This document shows, piece by piece, positions 9,669 through 17,850 of a stretch of 32,009 nt of DNA. The DNA lies in assembly GCF_001552355.1 (NCBI RefSeq), contig NZ_BCRA01000069.1, positions 1 to 32,009 of the forward strand, in the 5' to 3' direction. The position numbers and the translations under genes are program-made. The notes beneath the pieces were generated by a model, which saw nothing but the letters and a program-made list of their open reading frames with translations, was not told where the DNA came from and did no database searches. The stretch is from Microbacterium resistens NBRC 103078 (lineage in GTDB: Bacteria > Actinomycetota > Actinomycetes > Actinomycetales > Microbacteriaceae). Position 1 is the first letter of the stretch; each line of letters begins with the position of its first letter.

Positions 9669-10969
9669 GCGTCCAGCTCCTCGACCACCGCGCCGTCCGC
9701 CAGCGTCTCGTAGCCGCGGTGCACCGTCCAGCGCACCGACCCGGGAAGGTCGCGGCCGAGGTACGGCGAGTTGACGCTCTGCCCGCGCAGGTCCGCGGTC
9801 GTGAACTCTCCCCCGGCGTCGGCGTCGTACAGGGTGAACTCCGCGGGCTCCCCGACCGCGATCGGGGTGCCGTGCCCGGCGAGGGACCCGATGCGCGCGG
9901 GGGCCGTGCTCAGCACGCGCGCGACGTCGGTCCAGTCCAGCAGGCCCGTGGCGACCATCGACTGGTGCACCACGCGCAGAGCGCTCTCCAGGCCCACCAT
10001 CCCGTTCGCCGCCGCCTGCCACTCGCAGGCCTTGCTCTCGTCCGGGTGCGGCGCATGATCGGTGGCGACGATGTCGATCGTCCCGTCGGCGAGCCCCTCG
10101 CGGACGGCGAGCACGTCCTCTTCGCGGCGAAGCGGCGGGTTCACCTTGAAACGCGCGTCGTAGCCGCGCACGAGCTCGTCGGTCAGCAGCAGGTGGTGCG
10201 GCGTGACCTCCGCCGTGACGGCGATGCCGCGCTTCTTGGCCCACCGGATGATGTCGACCGACCCCGCGGTGGAGAGGTGGCAGACATGCAGCCGGGAGCC
10301 GACGTGCTCGGCGAGGAGCACGTCGCGGGCGATGATGGACTCCTCGGCCACCGCCGGCCAGCCGGCGAGCCCCAACTCCGCGGAGACCACGCCCTCGTTC
10401 ATCTGCGCGCCCTCGGTGAGCCGCGGGTCCTGCGCGTGCTGGGCGATCACCCCGCCGAACGCCTTCACGTACTCGAGCGCGCGGCGCATGATGAGCGGGT
10501 CCCAGACGCAGAAGCCGTCGTCGCTGAACACACGGACGTTCGCGCGCGAGGAGGCCATCGCCCCGAGCTCCGCGAGGCGCTCGCCCTTCTGGCCGACCGT
10601 GACCGCGCCGATGGGCTGGACCCTGGCGTAGCCGGCGGCCTCGCCGAGCGCGAGCTCCTGCTCGACGACGCCCGCGGAGTCGGCCACCGGCGAGGTGTTG
10701 GGCATGGCGAAGACCGCGGTGAACCCGCCCGCCGCCGCGGCGCGCGTGCCGGACAGGACCGTCTCCGACGCCTCGTACCCGGGCTCGCGCAGGTGCGTGT
10801 GCAGATCGACGAGGCCGGGAAGGGCGATGAGGCCCGCCGCGTCCACGATGCGCGCGCCCGCACTGCTCACACCGGCGCCCACCTCGGCGATGAGACCGTC
10901 CCGGACGAGGATGTCCGCGCTCTCGCCTCCGGTGATGCGTGCGCCGCGGTAGATGACATCCGCGCTCAT
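9665..10969 (-). CDS. pyrC: Dihydroorotase
   Basis: PyrC catalyses the reversible cyclisation of carbamoyl-aspartate to dihydroorotate. The 434-residue protein is a class I dihydroorotase of the amidohydrolase fold. Zinc ligands are visible: His57 and His59 in [10 protein letters not shown], further histidines in [10 protein letters not shown] and LHVCHLST, and the catalytic Asp in [10 protein letters not shown]. The [13 protein letters not shown] segment is typical. The ATG at 10969 overlaps the pyrB stop and the stop overlaps the PH-domain gene, both as ATGA. Confidence 0.98.
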   Translation of the reverse strand: MSADVIYRGARITGGESADILVRDGLIAEVGAGVSSAGARIVDAAGLIALPGLVDLHTHLREPGYEASETVLSGTRAAAAGGFTAVFAMPNTSPVADSAGVVEQELALGEAAGYARVQPIGAVTVGQKGERLAELGAMASSRANVRVFSDDGFCVWDPLIMRRALEYVKAFGGVIAQHAQDPRLTEGAQMNEGVVSAELGLAGWPAVAEESIIARDVLLAEHVGSRLHVCHLSTAGSVDIIRWAKKRGIAVTAEVTPHHLLLTDELVRGYDARFKVNPPLRREEDVLAVREGLADGTIDIVATDHAPHPDESKACEWQAAANGMVGLESALRVVHQSMVATGLLDWTDVARVLSTAPARIGSLAGHGTPIAVGEPAEFTLYDADAGGEFTTADLRGQSVNSPYLGRDLPGSVRWTVHRGYETLADGAVVEELDA

Positions 10970-11949
10970 CGGGTCCGCTCCGTCCCGGCCTCGACCATCG
11001 CGTCTTCCATCCGTTCTCCCGCCAGCAGCAGGTACAGCACCGCCATTCGCACCGACACTCCGTTCGCGACCTGCTCGAGCACGGTGGATCGCGGGGAATC
11101 CGCCGCGGCGGAGGAGATCTCCAGGCCTCGGTTCATCGGGCCCGGGTGCAGCACAATGCTATCGCCCGCGAGTCGCTCCAGCCGCGCCGGGTCCAGTCCC
11201 CACCGTCGCGAATACTCCCGCTCACTCGGGAAAAAGGCGGCATTCATCCGCTCCAGCTGGATGCGCAGCATCATCACGGCGTCCGGCTCGTCCGCCAGCG
11301 CGACGTCCAGGTCGTAGACGACGCGCACGGGCCACGCGGAGACGTCCTGCGGGATGAGCGTCGGCGGGGTCACCAGGGTCACGTCCGCGCCGAGGGCGGC
11401 GAGGAGCCAGACGTTCGACCGGGCGACGCGCGAGTGCAGCACGTCGCCCACGATCACGACCCGCACTCCGGAGAGGTCGCGCCCCCGACTGTCCGCACCG
11501 AAGCGGCGCTTGCGGATCGTGAAGGCGTCCAGCAGTGCCTGGGTGGGGTGCTCGTGCGTGCCGTCTCCGGCGTTGACGACGCCGGCCGAGATCCAGCCGC
11601 TCGTCGCGAGCGTCTGCGGCGCCCCGGAGGCGGAGTGCCGGATGACGACCGCGTCGGCGCCCATCGCCTGGAGGGTCTGGGCGGTGTCCTTCAGGCTCTC
11701 GCCCTTGGACACGCTCGAGCCCTTCGCGGCGAAGTTGATGACGTCGGCGGACAGGCGCTTCGCCGCCGCCTCGAAGGAGATGCGCGTGCGGGTGGAGTCC
11801 TCGAAGAAGAGGTTGACGACCGTCTTGCCGCGCAGCGTCGGGAGCTTCTTGACCTCGCGGGACTGGGTGTCGGCCATGTCCTCCGCGACGTCGAGGATCC
11901 GCAGGGCGTCCGTGCGCGCGAGCGAGCGCGTGTCCAGGAGGTGCCTCAT
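10966..11949 (-). CDS. pyrB: Aspartate carbamoyltransferase catalytic subunit
   Basis: PyrB joins carbamoyl phosphate and aspartate, the committed step of pyrimidine synthesis. The 327-residue protein carries the carbamoyl-phosphate loop STRTR at residues 52-56 ([13 protein letters not shown]), the [12 protein letters not shown] motif and a C-terminal [13 protein letters not shown] segment. No regulatory PyrI subunit is present nearby, as is usual in actinobacteria. The start is the ATG at 11949, which overlaps the pyrR stop (ATGA). A longer reading frame extending to 12498 is an out-of-frame shadow of pyrR. The stop overlaps the pyrC start in the same way. Confidence 0.98.
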   Translation of the reverse strand: MRHLLDTRSLARTDALRILDVAEDMADTQSREVKKLPTLRGKTVVNLFFEDSTRTRISFEAAAKRLSADVINFAAKGSSVSKGESLKDTAQTLQAMGADAVVIRHSASGAPQTLATSGWISAGVVNAGDGTHEHPTQALLDAFTIRKRRFGADSRGRDLSGVRVVIVGDVLHSRVARSNVWLLAALGADVTLVTPPTLIPQDVSAWPVRVVYDLDVALADEPDAVMMLRIQLERMNAAFFPSEREYSRRWGLDPARLERLAGDSIVLHPGPMNRGLEISSAAADSPRSTVLEQVANGVSVRMAVLYLLLAGERMEDAMVEAGTERTR

Positions 11950-12491
11950 GCGCGTGCCGCCGGGTCGTCGATGCTCACGTACTCCTCGCCGTCGTCCTCG
12001 CGCAGCCGCACGTTCACCCGTTCGGTGCGCGCGGACGGGATGTTCTTCCCGATGAAGTCGGGGCGGATCGGGAGTTCCCGGTGCCCGCGGTCGACGAGGA
12101 TCGCCAGCCGGACGATCGCCGGGCGACCGATCGACTGCAGCGCGTCGAGAGCGGCGCGGATGCTGCGGCCCGAGAACAGGACGTCGTCGACGAGGATGAC
12201 GGTGCGTCCGTCGATCCCTCCGGCGGGGATCTCCGTCCGCTGCGGGGACCGCGTCGGGTGCTTCGCCAGATCGTCGCGGTAGAGCGTCACGTCGAGGGAT
12301 CCGACCGGCACGTCCGTCTGGGCGATGCTGCTGATGAGCTGGCCCAGACGCTCGGCGAGGGCGACCCCGCGGGTCGGGATCCCCAGGAGGACGAGGTTCT
12401 CGGCGCCCCGGTTCGACTCGAGGATCTCGTGGGCGATGCGGGTCAGAGCCCGGCGTATGTCGGCTTCCTGCAGCACGATGCGTGCGCTCAT
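11946..12491 (-). CDS. pyrR: PyrR bifunctional regulator / uracil phosphoribosyltransferase
   Basis: PyrR is a UMP-sensing RNA-binding repressor of pyr operons with uracil phosphoribosyltransferase activity. The 181-residue protein has the PRPP-binding motif [13 protein letters not shown] at about residues 98-110 and the conserved [15 protein letters not shown] segment. I chose the ATG at 12491, with GGGAG seven bases upstream and the conserved N-terminus [21 protein letters not shown]. An in-frame GTG at 12515 would add MRRRREWR, but it lies inside the PyrR-binding RNA loop and has no ribosome-binding site. It is the first gene of an eight-gene coupled operon, and its leader carries the operator through which it probably represses itself and the genes below. 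Confidence 0.96.
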   Translation of the reverse strand: MSARIVLQEADIRRALTRIAHEILESNRGAENLVLLGIPTRGVALAERLGQLISSIAQTDVPVGSLDVTLYRDDLAKHPTRSPQRTEIPAGGIDGRTVILVDDVLFSGRSIRAALDALQSIGRPAIVRLAILVDRGHRELPIRPDFIGKNIPSARTERVNVRLREDDGEEYVSIDDPAARA

Positions 12492-12500
12492 CCGCCACTC

Positions 12501-12531
12501 CCTTCTCCGCCTCACAGGACGGTGTTAAAGG
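12501..12531 (-). promoter_or_regulatory. PyrR-binding RNA loop in the pyr operon leader
   Basis: On the minus strand the leader folds as a lower stem CCUU (12531-12528) with AAGG (12504-12501), and an upper stem CCG, bulged U, CC, loop UGUGA, GG, CGG. This is the layout of the known PyrR anti-antiterminator and of mycobacterial PyrR operators (consensus UCCNGNGAGGC, with UUUAA on the 5' side and GAAGG on the 3' side). The 3' arm AAGG runs directly into GGGAG, the pyrR ribosome-binding site, so PyrR bound in the presence of UMP should block translation. There is no separate terminator hairpin in the leader, which favours translational control over attenuation. Confidence 0.85.
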
Positions 12532-12545
12532 TTGCTGATGCCTGC

Positions 12546-12551
12546 AGTCTA
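12546..12551 (-). promoter_or_regulatory. Candidate -10 box of the pyr operon (TAGACT)
   Basis: TAGACT (TANNNT type) lies so that transcription would begin near 12539, just before the PyrR-binding loop, giving a leader of about 48 bases. No clear -35 is visible. Confidence 0.5.
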
Positions 12552-12595
12552 GCGTCCCGCCCCGGCGCGACCCGCCGCGCCGGCTCAGGCAATCG

Positions 12596-12638
12596 CGCGA
12601 GTTCAGGCCGCCGCGGCGGCGGGGTGCCTGAACTCGCG
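12596..12638 (-). terminator. Long hairpin after the MBL-Rieske gene
   Basis: A perfect 13-bp stem (CGCGAGTTCAGGC at 12596-12608, GCCTGAACTCGCG at 12626-12638) encloses a 17-base GC-rich loop. It lies 43 bases beyond the stop of the MBL-Rieske gene and before the pyr promoter, so it probably ends that transcript. It lacks a U-run. Confidence 0.6.
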
Positions 12639-12657
12639 TGTTCGCCTGTTCTCGCGC
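12626..12657. repeat. Two near-identical 13-base direct repeats
   Basis: GCCTGAACTCGCG (12626-12638) and GCCTGTTCTCGCG (12645-12657) differ only at two central bases and repeat with a 19-base period. With the inverted copy at 12596-12608 there are three copies of the same unit in 62 bases. This could be a fragment of a dispersed intergenic repeat or a protein-binding array. Confidence 0.5.
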
Positions 12658-12681
12658 GCGGGCTCGCGGAGGCTTCGGGGA

Positions 12682-14259
12682 TCAGGCGCCGATGCGGAGC
12701 GCTTCCTCGGTGACCTCGTCCACCTTCGCGGCGCGGATCGGGTGGCCGCTCGTGGAGAGGCAGCGGCCGGTCTTCAGGTCCCACTTCCAGTCGTGCATGG
12801 AGCAGGTGAGCACGCCGTCCTCGTCGATCTTCCCGGTGCGGGTCAGGTCGGCGCGCAGGTGCGGGCAGCGGCGCTGCACGACCCAGTCGCCGATCTCGGC
12901 GTCCTCGGTCTGGTCCGTCTGCTCCTGGTACCAGTTCTCCACGTACTCGATCCGGTCGGTGGAGAGGCACTTGAGGAACGTGGTCAGGAACTCGTTGAAC
13001 TTGCCGCTGCGCCCGACGGAGAACTGCATCGAGAGGAAGATCGAGTTCGACCAGTCGATCTCGTGATCGCGGATGTTCGTGGAGACGAGGTCTGCGGGGA
13101 TCGTGTACCAGTAGATGCACTCCTCCCCCGCGTATTCCCGGACCTTCGCCCGCGGGAAGTCCACCACCATGTCCAGCTCGCCGATGCGGAATCGGACGTT
13201 GCCCCCGACCCCGAGCCGGATCGTCCGGGACTTCTTCAGCAGCGGCTCCCACCACTCCTTGATGGCCTGGAGCATCTCGGCCGGCGGGATCACGTCGGCG
13301 CGCGTCGCCTCCTCGTCGCGCAGCTCCTGCTGACGCGACGCCCGCTGCTCCTCCAGGTAATCCCACTTCTCGTCGAAGATGTGCCGGATCTCCTCCTCGG
13401 AGTACAGCGTCTGCGTCACCGTGAGTTCGCCGCGGTCCATCTCGACGAGCGTGCCGGGGAGGAACAGGTGCCCGTCGTACTGCGGCGCGAGCTCCTTCAT
13501 GTGGGCGAGGAACTCCTTCTGATCGGTGAAGATCGCCTCGCCGTTGCGACCGGTGCCGTTGAACTCGAAGAGGTCGTCACGCAGGAACATGGGCGGGCCG
13601 GCCATCGGGAACACATGCGGCGCGTCCACCTTCTCGATGTAGTACATCGCGCGCTTGTTCTGCGCCTCCCGCTTCAGCCGGGCGAAGTTCTGCTTCGCGT
13701 CCATGGGGAGGTCGTAGACCATCGGCCACCAGATCGCGCCGGACACCTGGGTGAAGTAGGCCTCGGGCTTGCCGAACGCCATGAGCTTCTCGAGGTCGAG
13801 CGGGTGGGAGTCGTTCTGGTTCAGGATCGAGGCTGTGCCGTCGTCGACGCTCAGCGACGAGTCCCCGATGGGGCCGTCGCTGGGCGCCCGCAGCGGCGTG
13901 ATCATGATCTTGAGGTCCCCGCGCTCGATGATCTCGCCGGCCGGTGCGTAGGTGATGTTCTCGTAGCCGAGGGCGCGGATGTCGCGCTCGAGGTCGTCGG
14001 TCGGGTATTCCGGCAGGAGCACCTCGATGTCCTTGCGGATGTATCGCTCGAGCAGGCGCGGGTCGAAGTGGTCGCGGTGCCGGTGCGAGATGTACAGGAA
14101 GTCCGCCTCGCGCCCGAGCCGCTCCCAGTCCAGGCCGCGGTTGTCCGGGAACGGGAACCAGGATCCGTAGAACGAGGGGCCGAGAACGGGGTCGCAGATG
14201 ATGTTCCCGCCCACCGTCTCGATGAACATCCCGGCGTGGCCGAGTCCCGTGATCCGCAT
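12682..14259 (-). CDS. MBL-fold hydrolase with C-terminal Rieske [2Fe-2S] domain
   Basis: The 525-residue protein has an N-terminal UlaG-like metallo-beta-lactamase fold: LGHAGMFIE near residue 7 and the metal motif HRHRDH at residues 59-64. A long middle region without recognisable motifs follows. Near the C-terminus is a Rieske iron-sulfur site, Cys465-Pro-His467 and Cys486-Ser-Met-His489, with 18 residues between His467 and Cys486. The combination recalls CMP-N-acetylneuraminate hydroxylase, which joins the same two folds in the opposite order. The substrate here is unknown; an oxygenase or a redox-linked hydrolase are both possible. The ATG at 14259 has AGGAGG seven bases upstream; the longer frame to 14355 lacks such a site. 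It has its own candidate promoter and terminator, so it looks monocistronic. It sits between nusB and pyrR together with a SNF2 helicase, a spot I regard as accessory. Confidence 0.85.
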   Translation of the reverse strand: MRITGLGHAGMFIETVGGNIICDPVLGPSFYGSWFPFPDNRGLDWERLGREADFLYISHRHRDHFDPRLLERYIRKDIEVLLPEYPTDDLERDIRALGYENITYAPAGEIIERGDLKIMITPLRAPSDGPIGDSSLSVDDGTASILNQNDSHPLDLEKLMAFGKPEAYFTQVSGAIWWPMVYDLPMDAKQNFARLKREAQNKRAMYYIEKVDAPHVFPMAGPPMFLRDDLFEFNGTGRNGEAIFTDQKEFLAHMKELAPQYDGHLFLPGTLVEMDRGELTVTQTLYSEEEIRHIFDEKWDYLEEQRASRQQELRDEEATRADVIPPAEMLQAIKEWWEPLLKKSRTIRLGVGGNVRFRIGELDMVVDFPRAKVREYAGEECIYWYTIPADLVSTNIRDHEIDWSNSIFLSMQFSVGRSGKFNEFLTTFLKCLSTDRIEYVENWYQEQTDQTEDAEIGDWVVQRRCPHLRADLTRTGKIDEDGVLTCSMHDWKWDLKTGRCLSTSGHPIRAAKVDEVTEEALRIGA

Positions 14260-14308
14260 GCGTGTCCTCCTGAGCGCCCCGGTGAGGAAGGCGCCGGGGA
14301 CGCGGACG

Positions 14309-14314
14309 ATTCTA
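14309..14314 (-). promoter_or_regulatory. Candidate -10 box of the MBL-Rieske gene (TAGAAT)
   Basis: TAGAAT in the context CCGGTAGAATCGTCC, about 50 bases before the ATG at 14259. It matches the hexamer and flank seen before efp (CGTAGAATCGAC). No clear -35. Confidence 0.45.
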
Positions 14315-14324
14315 CCGGCGCGCT

Positions 14325-14342
14325 CCTCGGAACCCGCCGAGG
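14325..14342 (-). terminator. Possible hairpin terminator of the SNF2 gene
   Basis: CCTCGG and CCGAGG (6 bp) around a six-base loop lie about 38 bases after the SNF2 stop codon and just upstream of the MBL-Rieske -10 box. Weak, without a U-run. Confidence 0.35.
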
Positions 14343-14379
14343 CGAGCCGTGACAAACCCGTCCCCCGGGGTCTGAGCGG

Positions 14380-17364
14380 TCAGTCCTCGAGCAGGCCGCG
14401 GATGTCCTCGGCCGTCAGCGCCCCCGCGAAGAGGTCCTCGTCGTCCATGACCGCCGCGAACAGGCGCGACTTGCGCTGCTGGAGCGCCAGGACCTTCTCC
14501 TCGATGGTGTCGGCGGCGATCATCCGGTACGCGAAGACCGGCCTGTCCTGGCCGATGCGGTGCGCGCGGTCGATCGCCTGCGACTCCGCCGCGGGGTTCC
14601 ACCACGGGTCCAGCAGGAACACGTAGTCCGCCTCGACCAGGGTCAGACCCACCCCGCCCGCCTTCAGGCTGAGCAGGAAGACGTCGTGATCGCCCTCGCG
14701 GAAGCCCTGCACGACACGATCGCGGTCACGGGTCGCCCCGTCGAGATAGGCGACGCGCAGACCCGCGCGGCTCAGGCGCGTCTGCGCCAGCCCGAGGAAC
14801 GACGTGAACTGGCTGAACACGAGGGCCCGGTGGCCCTCCGCCCGCAGCTCCAGGAGCCGTTCCACCAGCGTCTCGAGCTTCCGCGACGCGATCGCGGCGT
14901 CCTCAGGGTCGATGAGCCCGGGCGCCAGACTCAGCATGCGCAGCAGCGTCAGCGACCGGAAGACGATGAAGCGGTTCCGGTCGAGATCCGGCAGAAGACC
15001 GAGGACCTTCTGGCGCTCGCGCTGGAGCACGGCGTCATAGCGGGCACGATGCGCGGGAGCGAGCTCGACGCGCAGGATCTGCTCCTGCCGCTCCGGGAGG
15101 TCCGCGGCCACGAGTTCCTTGGTCCGACGGATGACGAAGGGGCGGACGCGATGGCGAAGACGTTCGATCCGCGCCTGCCGGTACGGCGCGCCCTCCGCGT
15201 TCTCCGGGACCTTCCCCTGCTCGATCGGCTGGATGTACTCCTCGCGGAACCGCCGGGCGGACGGGAACAGGCCGGGACTCGTCAGGCTGAGGATCGCCCA
15301 CAGCTCGGCGAGACCGTTCTCGATGGGCGTCCCCGTGACAGCGTACACCGCCCGTGCGGACAGCGCCGCCGCAGCCTGGTGGACGCGGGTGCCCGGGTTC
15401 TTCACGTGCTGGGCCTCATCGAGCACCACGCCGGACCACGGCAGCGGCGCACGGCCTTCGGTCGTGAACTCGTCCGCGTCGATGCGGAGGACGGCGTAGG
15501 AGGTCAACACCACGTCGGCGCCGCGGCGGAGCTCGCTCAGAGGCACGCCGCGACGCGCGCGGGTCCGGTCCGCCACCGCGACGCGAAGACCCGGGGCGTA
15601 CCGCTCCGCCTCCCGCGCCCAGACGGCGACGACCGAGGTGGGCGCCACGACGAGGAACGGCGGGTCGCTCTCGTGGCCGGGCCCGGCGGGAGCCTCCCGC
15701 GCGTGCGCGATGAGGGCGAGGATCTGCAGGGTCTTGCCGAGTCCCATGTCGTCGGCGAGCACCCCGCCGAGCCGATGCCGCCAGAGGAGGGCGAGTCGGC
15801 CGAACCCGTCTCGTTGATACGGGCGCAGCTCTGCACGGATGACGCTCGGGACCGGTGGCGGGTCGACGGAGTCGGTCGCCCGCAGCTCCGCGACCGCCGC
15901 GCGCCAGGTCCGCGCGGGCAGCGCCTCGTGCGCGAGGTCCTCGAAGTCCTCCCACAGCGCGAGGTGCGTCCGGGCGATCCGCGGACCGGTCTCCCACTCG
16001 GCGAGCTCCGCGGCCTCGTCCAGGAGCTCCTTCAGTCGGTCGAAGGCGGGGTGGCGCAGCGAGAACCACGACCCGTCGACGAGCTTCAGCTTGCCGTGCC
16101 GCAGGCTCAGCGCCCGGAACAGGGGCTGGAACGGAATGCTGCGCCCGTCGATCCGGACCAGCACGCCGAGGTCGAACCAGTCCGGGTCCGTGGACTCGAC
16201 CGTCGACACGGTGATCTCCGGCTCGCCCGTGAGCCGCGCGTAGGGGCGCCGGGGCCCGACGTGCTCGATCGCCACTCCGCGCGTCTCCAGTGCGGGCACC
16301 ACGTCGGTGACGAACTCCGCCGCGTCCGTACCGCGTCTCACCCCCTCCGCGGCGAACGGGGGCGGCGTCACCGCCGTCCAGGACTCGACCAGCTCGGCGC
16401 GCTCCAGCGCCTCGCGCTCCGGATCCCGCATGTCGCGTCCGCTGACCGGTTCGTCCAGCCCGACGCGTCCGTATCCGGCGTAGTCCCACCAGAACCGGAA
16501 GGCCACCGCGTCGTCGTCCCGGCGATGGTCGAGGACCAGCAGCGGCCGAGGGACGGGCGGCGCCGGAAGGGTCACGCCCCGCCCGGCCCGCAGATCGGTG
16601 CCGCGGCGCAGCAGCGGATAGGCCTCGCGGAAGAACGCCTCCTGCTCACCCGGTGGGACCACGAGCGGCTCCGCGGCGTTCAGCAGCGCGCCCAGGACGG
16701 GCGGCACGGCCACGGGGCCCAGCACCAGTTCGATCCGCGCGCCGACGACCCGGTGCGCGTACGCCCCCTCCTCCCCGACCGGATGGACCGTGCCGGCCGG
16801 GAAGGTCTCGCCGTCCGCCTCGCCCTCCGCCGCGAGTAGGAGGGCTCCCCCCTCGTCGCGCTCGACCGATGCGCGCACGACCAGGTCGTCGCGCCAGCGC
16901 AGGCTCGTCGAGCGCTCGGTCGCGACCAGCGGGATCCGCTCCGCGCGGGCGCGTGCGAGGTGGGACCACAGCACGCCCGAGGAGACCGGATCCAGCAGCA
17001 GCCAGTCGCCCGCCGTCCCGGACAGGAGCGAGTCGCGGCAGATGCTCAGGAGATCGGCGAACCACCGCGACTGCGCGGCGTCGAACCGGCTGCCCCGACG
17101 GCGGACCGCGTCCCAGCTCGCATCGCCCTGGATCCACGCGTCGTCGGCGGCGTTGCGGATCAGCGGACGCACACCGAGGAACAGCTCCCCCGGGTCTTTG
17201 ACGAGGTCCCGGGCCGTGGCCGTCCGCAGCGGCCGGGGCGCCCACTGCTGAGCGTCCGCACGAGCGCGCCGGCGCAGCTCCACCCCGAGGGCGAGCGGTG
17301 TCCGCGCCTCTCCGGGCGGCGGGATCAAGGATCGCCAGCCGTCGGTCGGTTCAGGAGGGGTCAT
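14380..17364 (-). CDS. SNF2-family DEAD/DEAH-box ATPase (DNA translocase)
   Basis: The 994-residue protein is a SWI2/SNF2 ATPase. The N-terminal ~490 residues resemble the poorly conserved front part of bacterial SNF2 proteins. The motor follows: motif I ADDMGLGKTLQ near residue 540, DEAQHVKN near 648 (a DEAQ variant of motif II), and the C-terminal helicase half from about 850 (VFSQFTSFLG, LSLKAGGVGLTLVEADYVF, DPWWNPAAESQAIDRAHRIGQ). Such proteins move along duplex DNA or remodel protein-DNA complexes; the cellular role here is unknown. I find no SWIM zinc finger (no CXC...CXH pattern), which many actinobacterial SNF2 helicases carry. The ATG at 17364 follows AGGA with slightly long spacing, 62 bases after nusB. 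No nuclease, methylase or other defence gene adjoins it, so a defence role is not supported by context. Confidence 0.9.
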   Translation of the reverse strand: MTPPEPTDGWRSLIPPPGEARTPLALGVELRRRARADAQQWAPRPLRTATARDLVKDPGELFLGVRPLIRNAADDAWIQGDASWDAVRRRGSRFDAAQSRWFADLLSICRDSLLSGTAGDWLLLDPVSSGVLWSHLARARAERIPLVATERSTSLRWRDDLVVRASVERDEGGALLLAAEGEADGETFPAGTVHPVGEEGAYAHRVVGARIELVLGPVAVPPVLGALLNAAEPLVVPPGEQEAFFREAYPLLRRGTDLRAGRGVTLPAPPVPRPLLVLDHRRDDDAVAFRFWWDYAGYGRVGLDEPVSGRDMRDPEREALERAELVESWTAVTPPPFAAEGVRRGTDAAEFVTDVVPALETRGVAIEHVGPRRPYARLTGEPEITVSTVESTDPDWFDLGVLVRIDGRSIPFQPLFRALSLRHGKLKLVDGSWFSLRHPAFDRLKELLDEAAELAEWETGPRIARTHLALWEDFEDLAHEALPARTWRAAVAELRATDSVDPPPVPSVIRAELRPYQRDGFGRLALLWRHRLGGVLADDMGLGKTLQILALIAHAREAPAGPGHESDPPFLVVAPTSVVAVWAREAERYAPGLRVAVADRTRARRGVPLSELRRGADVVLTSYAVLRIDADEFTTEGRAPLPWSGVVLDEAQHVKNPGTRVHQAAAALSARAVYAVTGTPIENGLAELWAILSLTSPGLFPSARRFREEYIQPIEQGKVPENAEGAPYRQARIERLRHRVRPFVIRRTKELVAADLPERQEQILRVELAPAHRARYDAVLQRERQKVLGLLPDLDRNRFIVFRSLTLLRMLSLAPGLIDPEDAAIASRKLETLVERLLELRAEGHRALVFSQFTSFLGLAQTRLSRAGLRVAYLDGATRDRDRVVQGFREGDHDVFLLSLKAGGVGLTLVEADYVFLLDPWWNPAAESQAIDRAHRIGQDRPVFAYRMIAADTIEEKVLALQQRKSRLFAAVMDDEDLFAGALTAEDIRGLLED

Positions 17365-17426
17365 CGCCGATCATCCTGCCGTTCGCCACCGACATCCCGG
17401 CCGCGCGACCGCCGGGTCGGAGCCGG

Positions 17427-17837
17427 TCAGACGGCGCGGGCCACCCGCGCCAGCACGCCATGGACGAACGCGCCGGACTCGTCCGTGGAGAACTCCTTGG
17501 CCAGCTCCACAGCCTCGTCGATCGCCACGGCGGTGGGGACCTCGTCGTTGTGCACGATCTCCCAGACGCCGATCCGCAGCAGCGCGCGGTCGACGGCGGG
17601 CATCCTGTCGAGCTTCCAGTCCCGGCTGTGCGTCGTGATCAGCTCGTCGATCTCCTCACGGTGATCGACGATGCCGTCGACGATCTCGCGCGCGTACAGC
17701 CACGACGCCTCACGGGCGGGCTCCGCCGCCGCGCGCTTCGCCTCGGCCGCCAGGGTGACGGCGAGCTCGTCGCCGCGGACGTCCGACGAGAAGAGGATGT
17801 CGAGGGCGCGCTTGCGCGCCTTGGTGCGTGCGCTCAC
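17427..17837 (-). CDS. nusB: Transcription antitermination factor NusB
   Basis: NusB binds boxA RNA with ribosomal protein S10 and promotes antitermination in rRNA operons. The 136-residue all-helical protein shows the N-terminal basic helix SARTKARKRALDILFSSDVR and the conserved segments LDRMPAVDRALLRIGVWE and VAIDEAVELAKEFST followed by FVHGVLARVAR. It begins 13 bases after efp, so the two are co-transcribed, as in many actinobacteria. The SNF2 gene follows after 62 bases. Confidence 0.96.
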   Translation of the reverse strand: MSARTKARKRALDILFSSDVRGDELAVTLAAEAKRAAAEPAREASWLYAREIVDGIVDHREEIDELITTHSRDWKLDRMPAVDRALLRIGVWEIVHNDEVPTAVAIDEAVELAKEFSTDESGAFVHGVLARVARAV

Positions 17838-17850
17838 TCAGATCCGCCGG

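Noticed and set aside
12492..12515. GTG at 12515 as the pyrR start
   Set aside because: It lies in the PyrR-binding loop, has no ribosome-binding site and adds a non-conserved MRRRREWR.
14380..17364. SNF2 protein as part of a phage-defence system
   Set aside because: No nuclease, methylase, phospholipase or other defence partner adjoins it; the neighbours are nusB and a self-contained MBL-Rieske gene.
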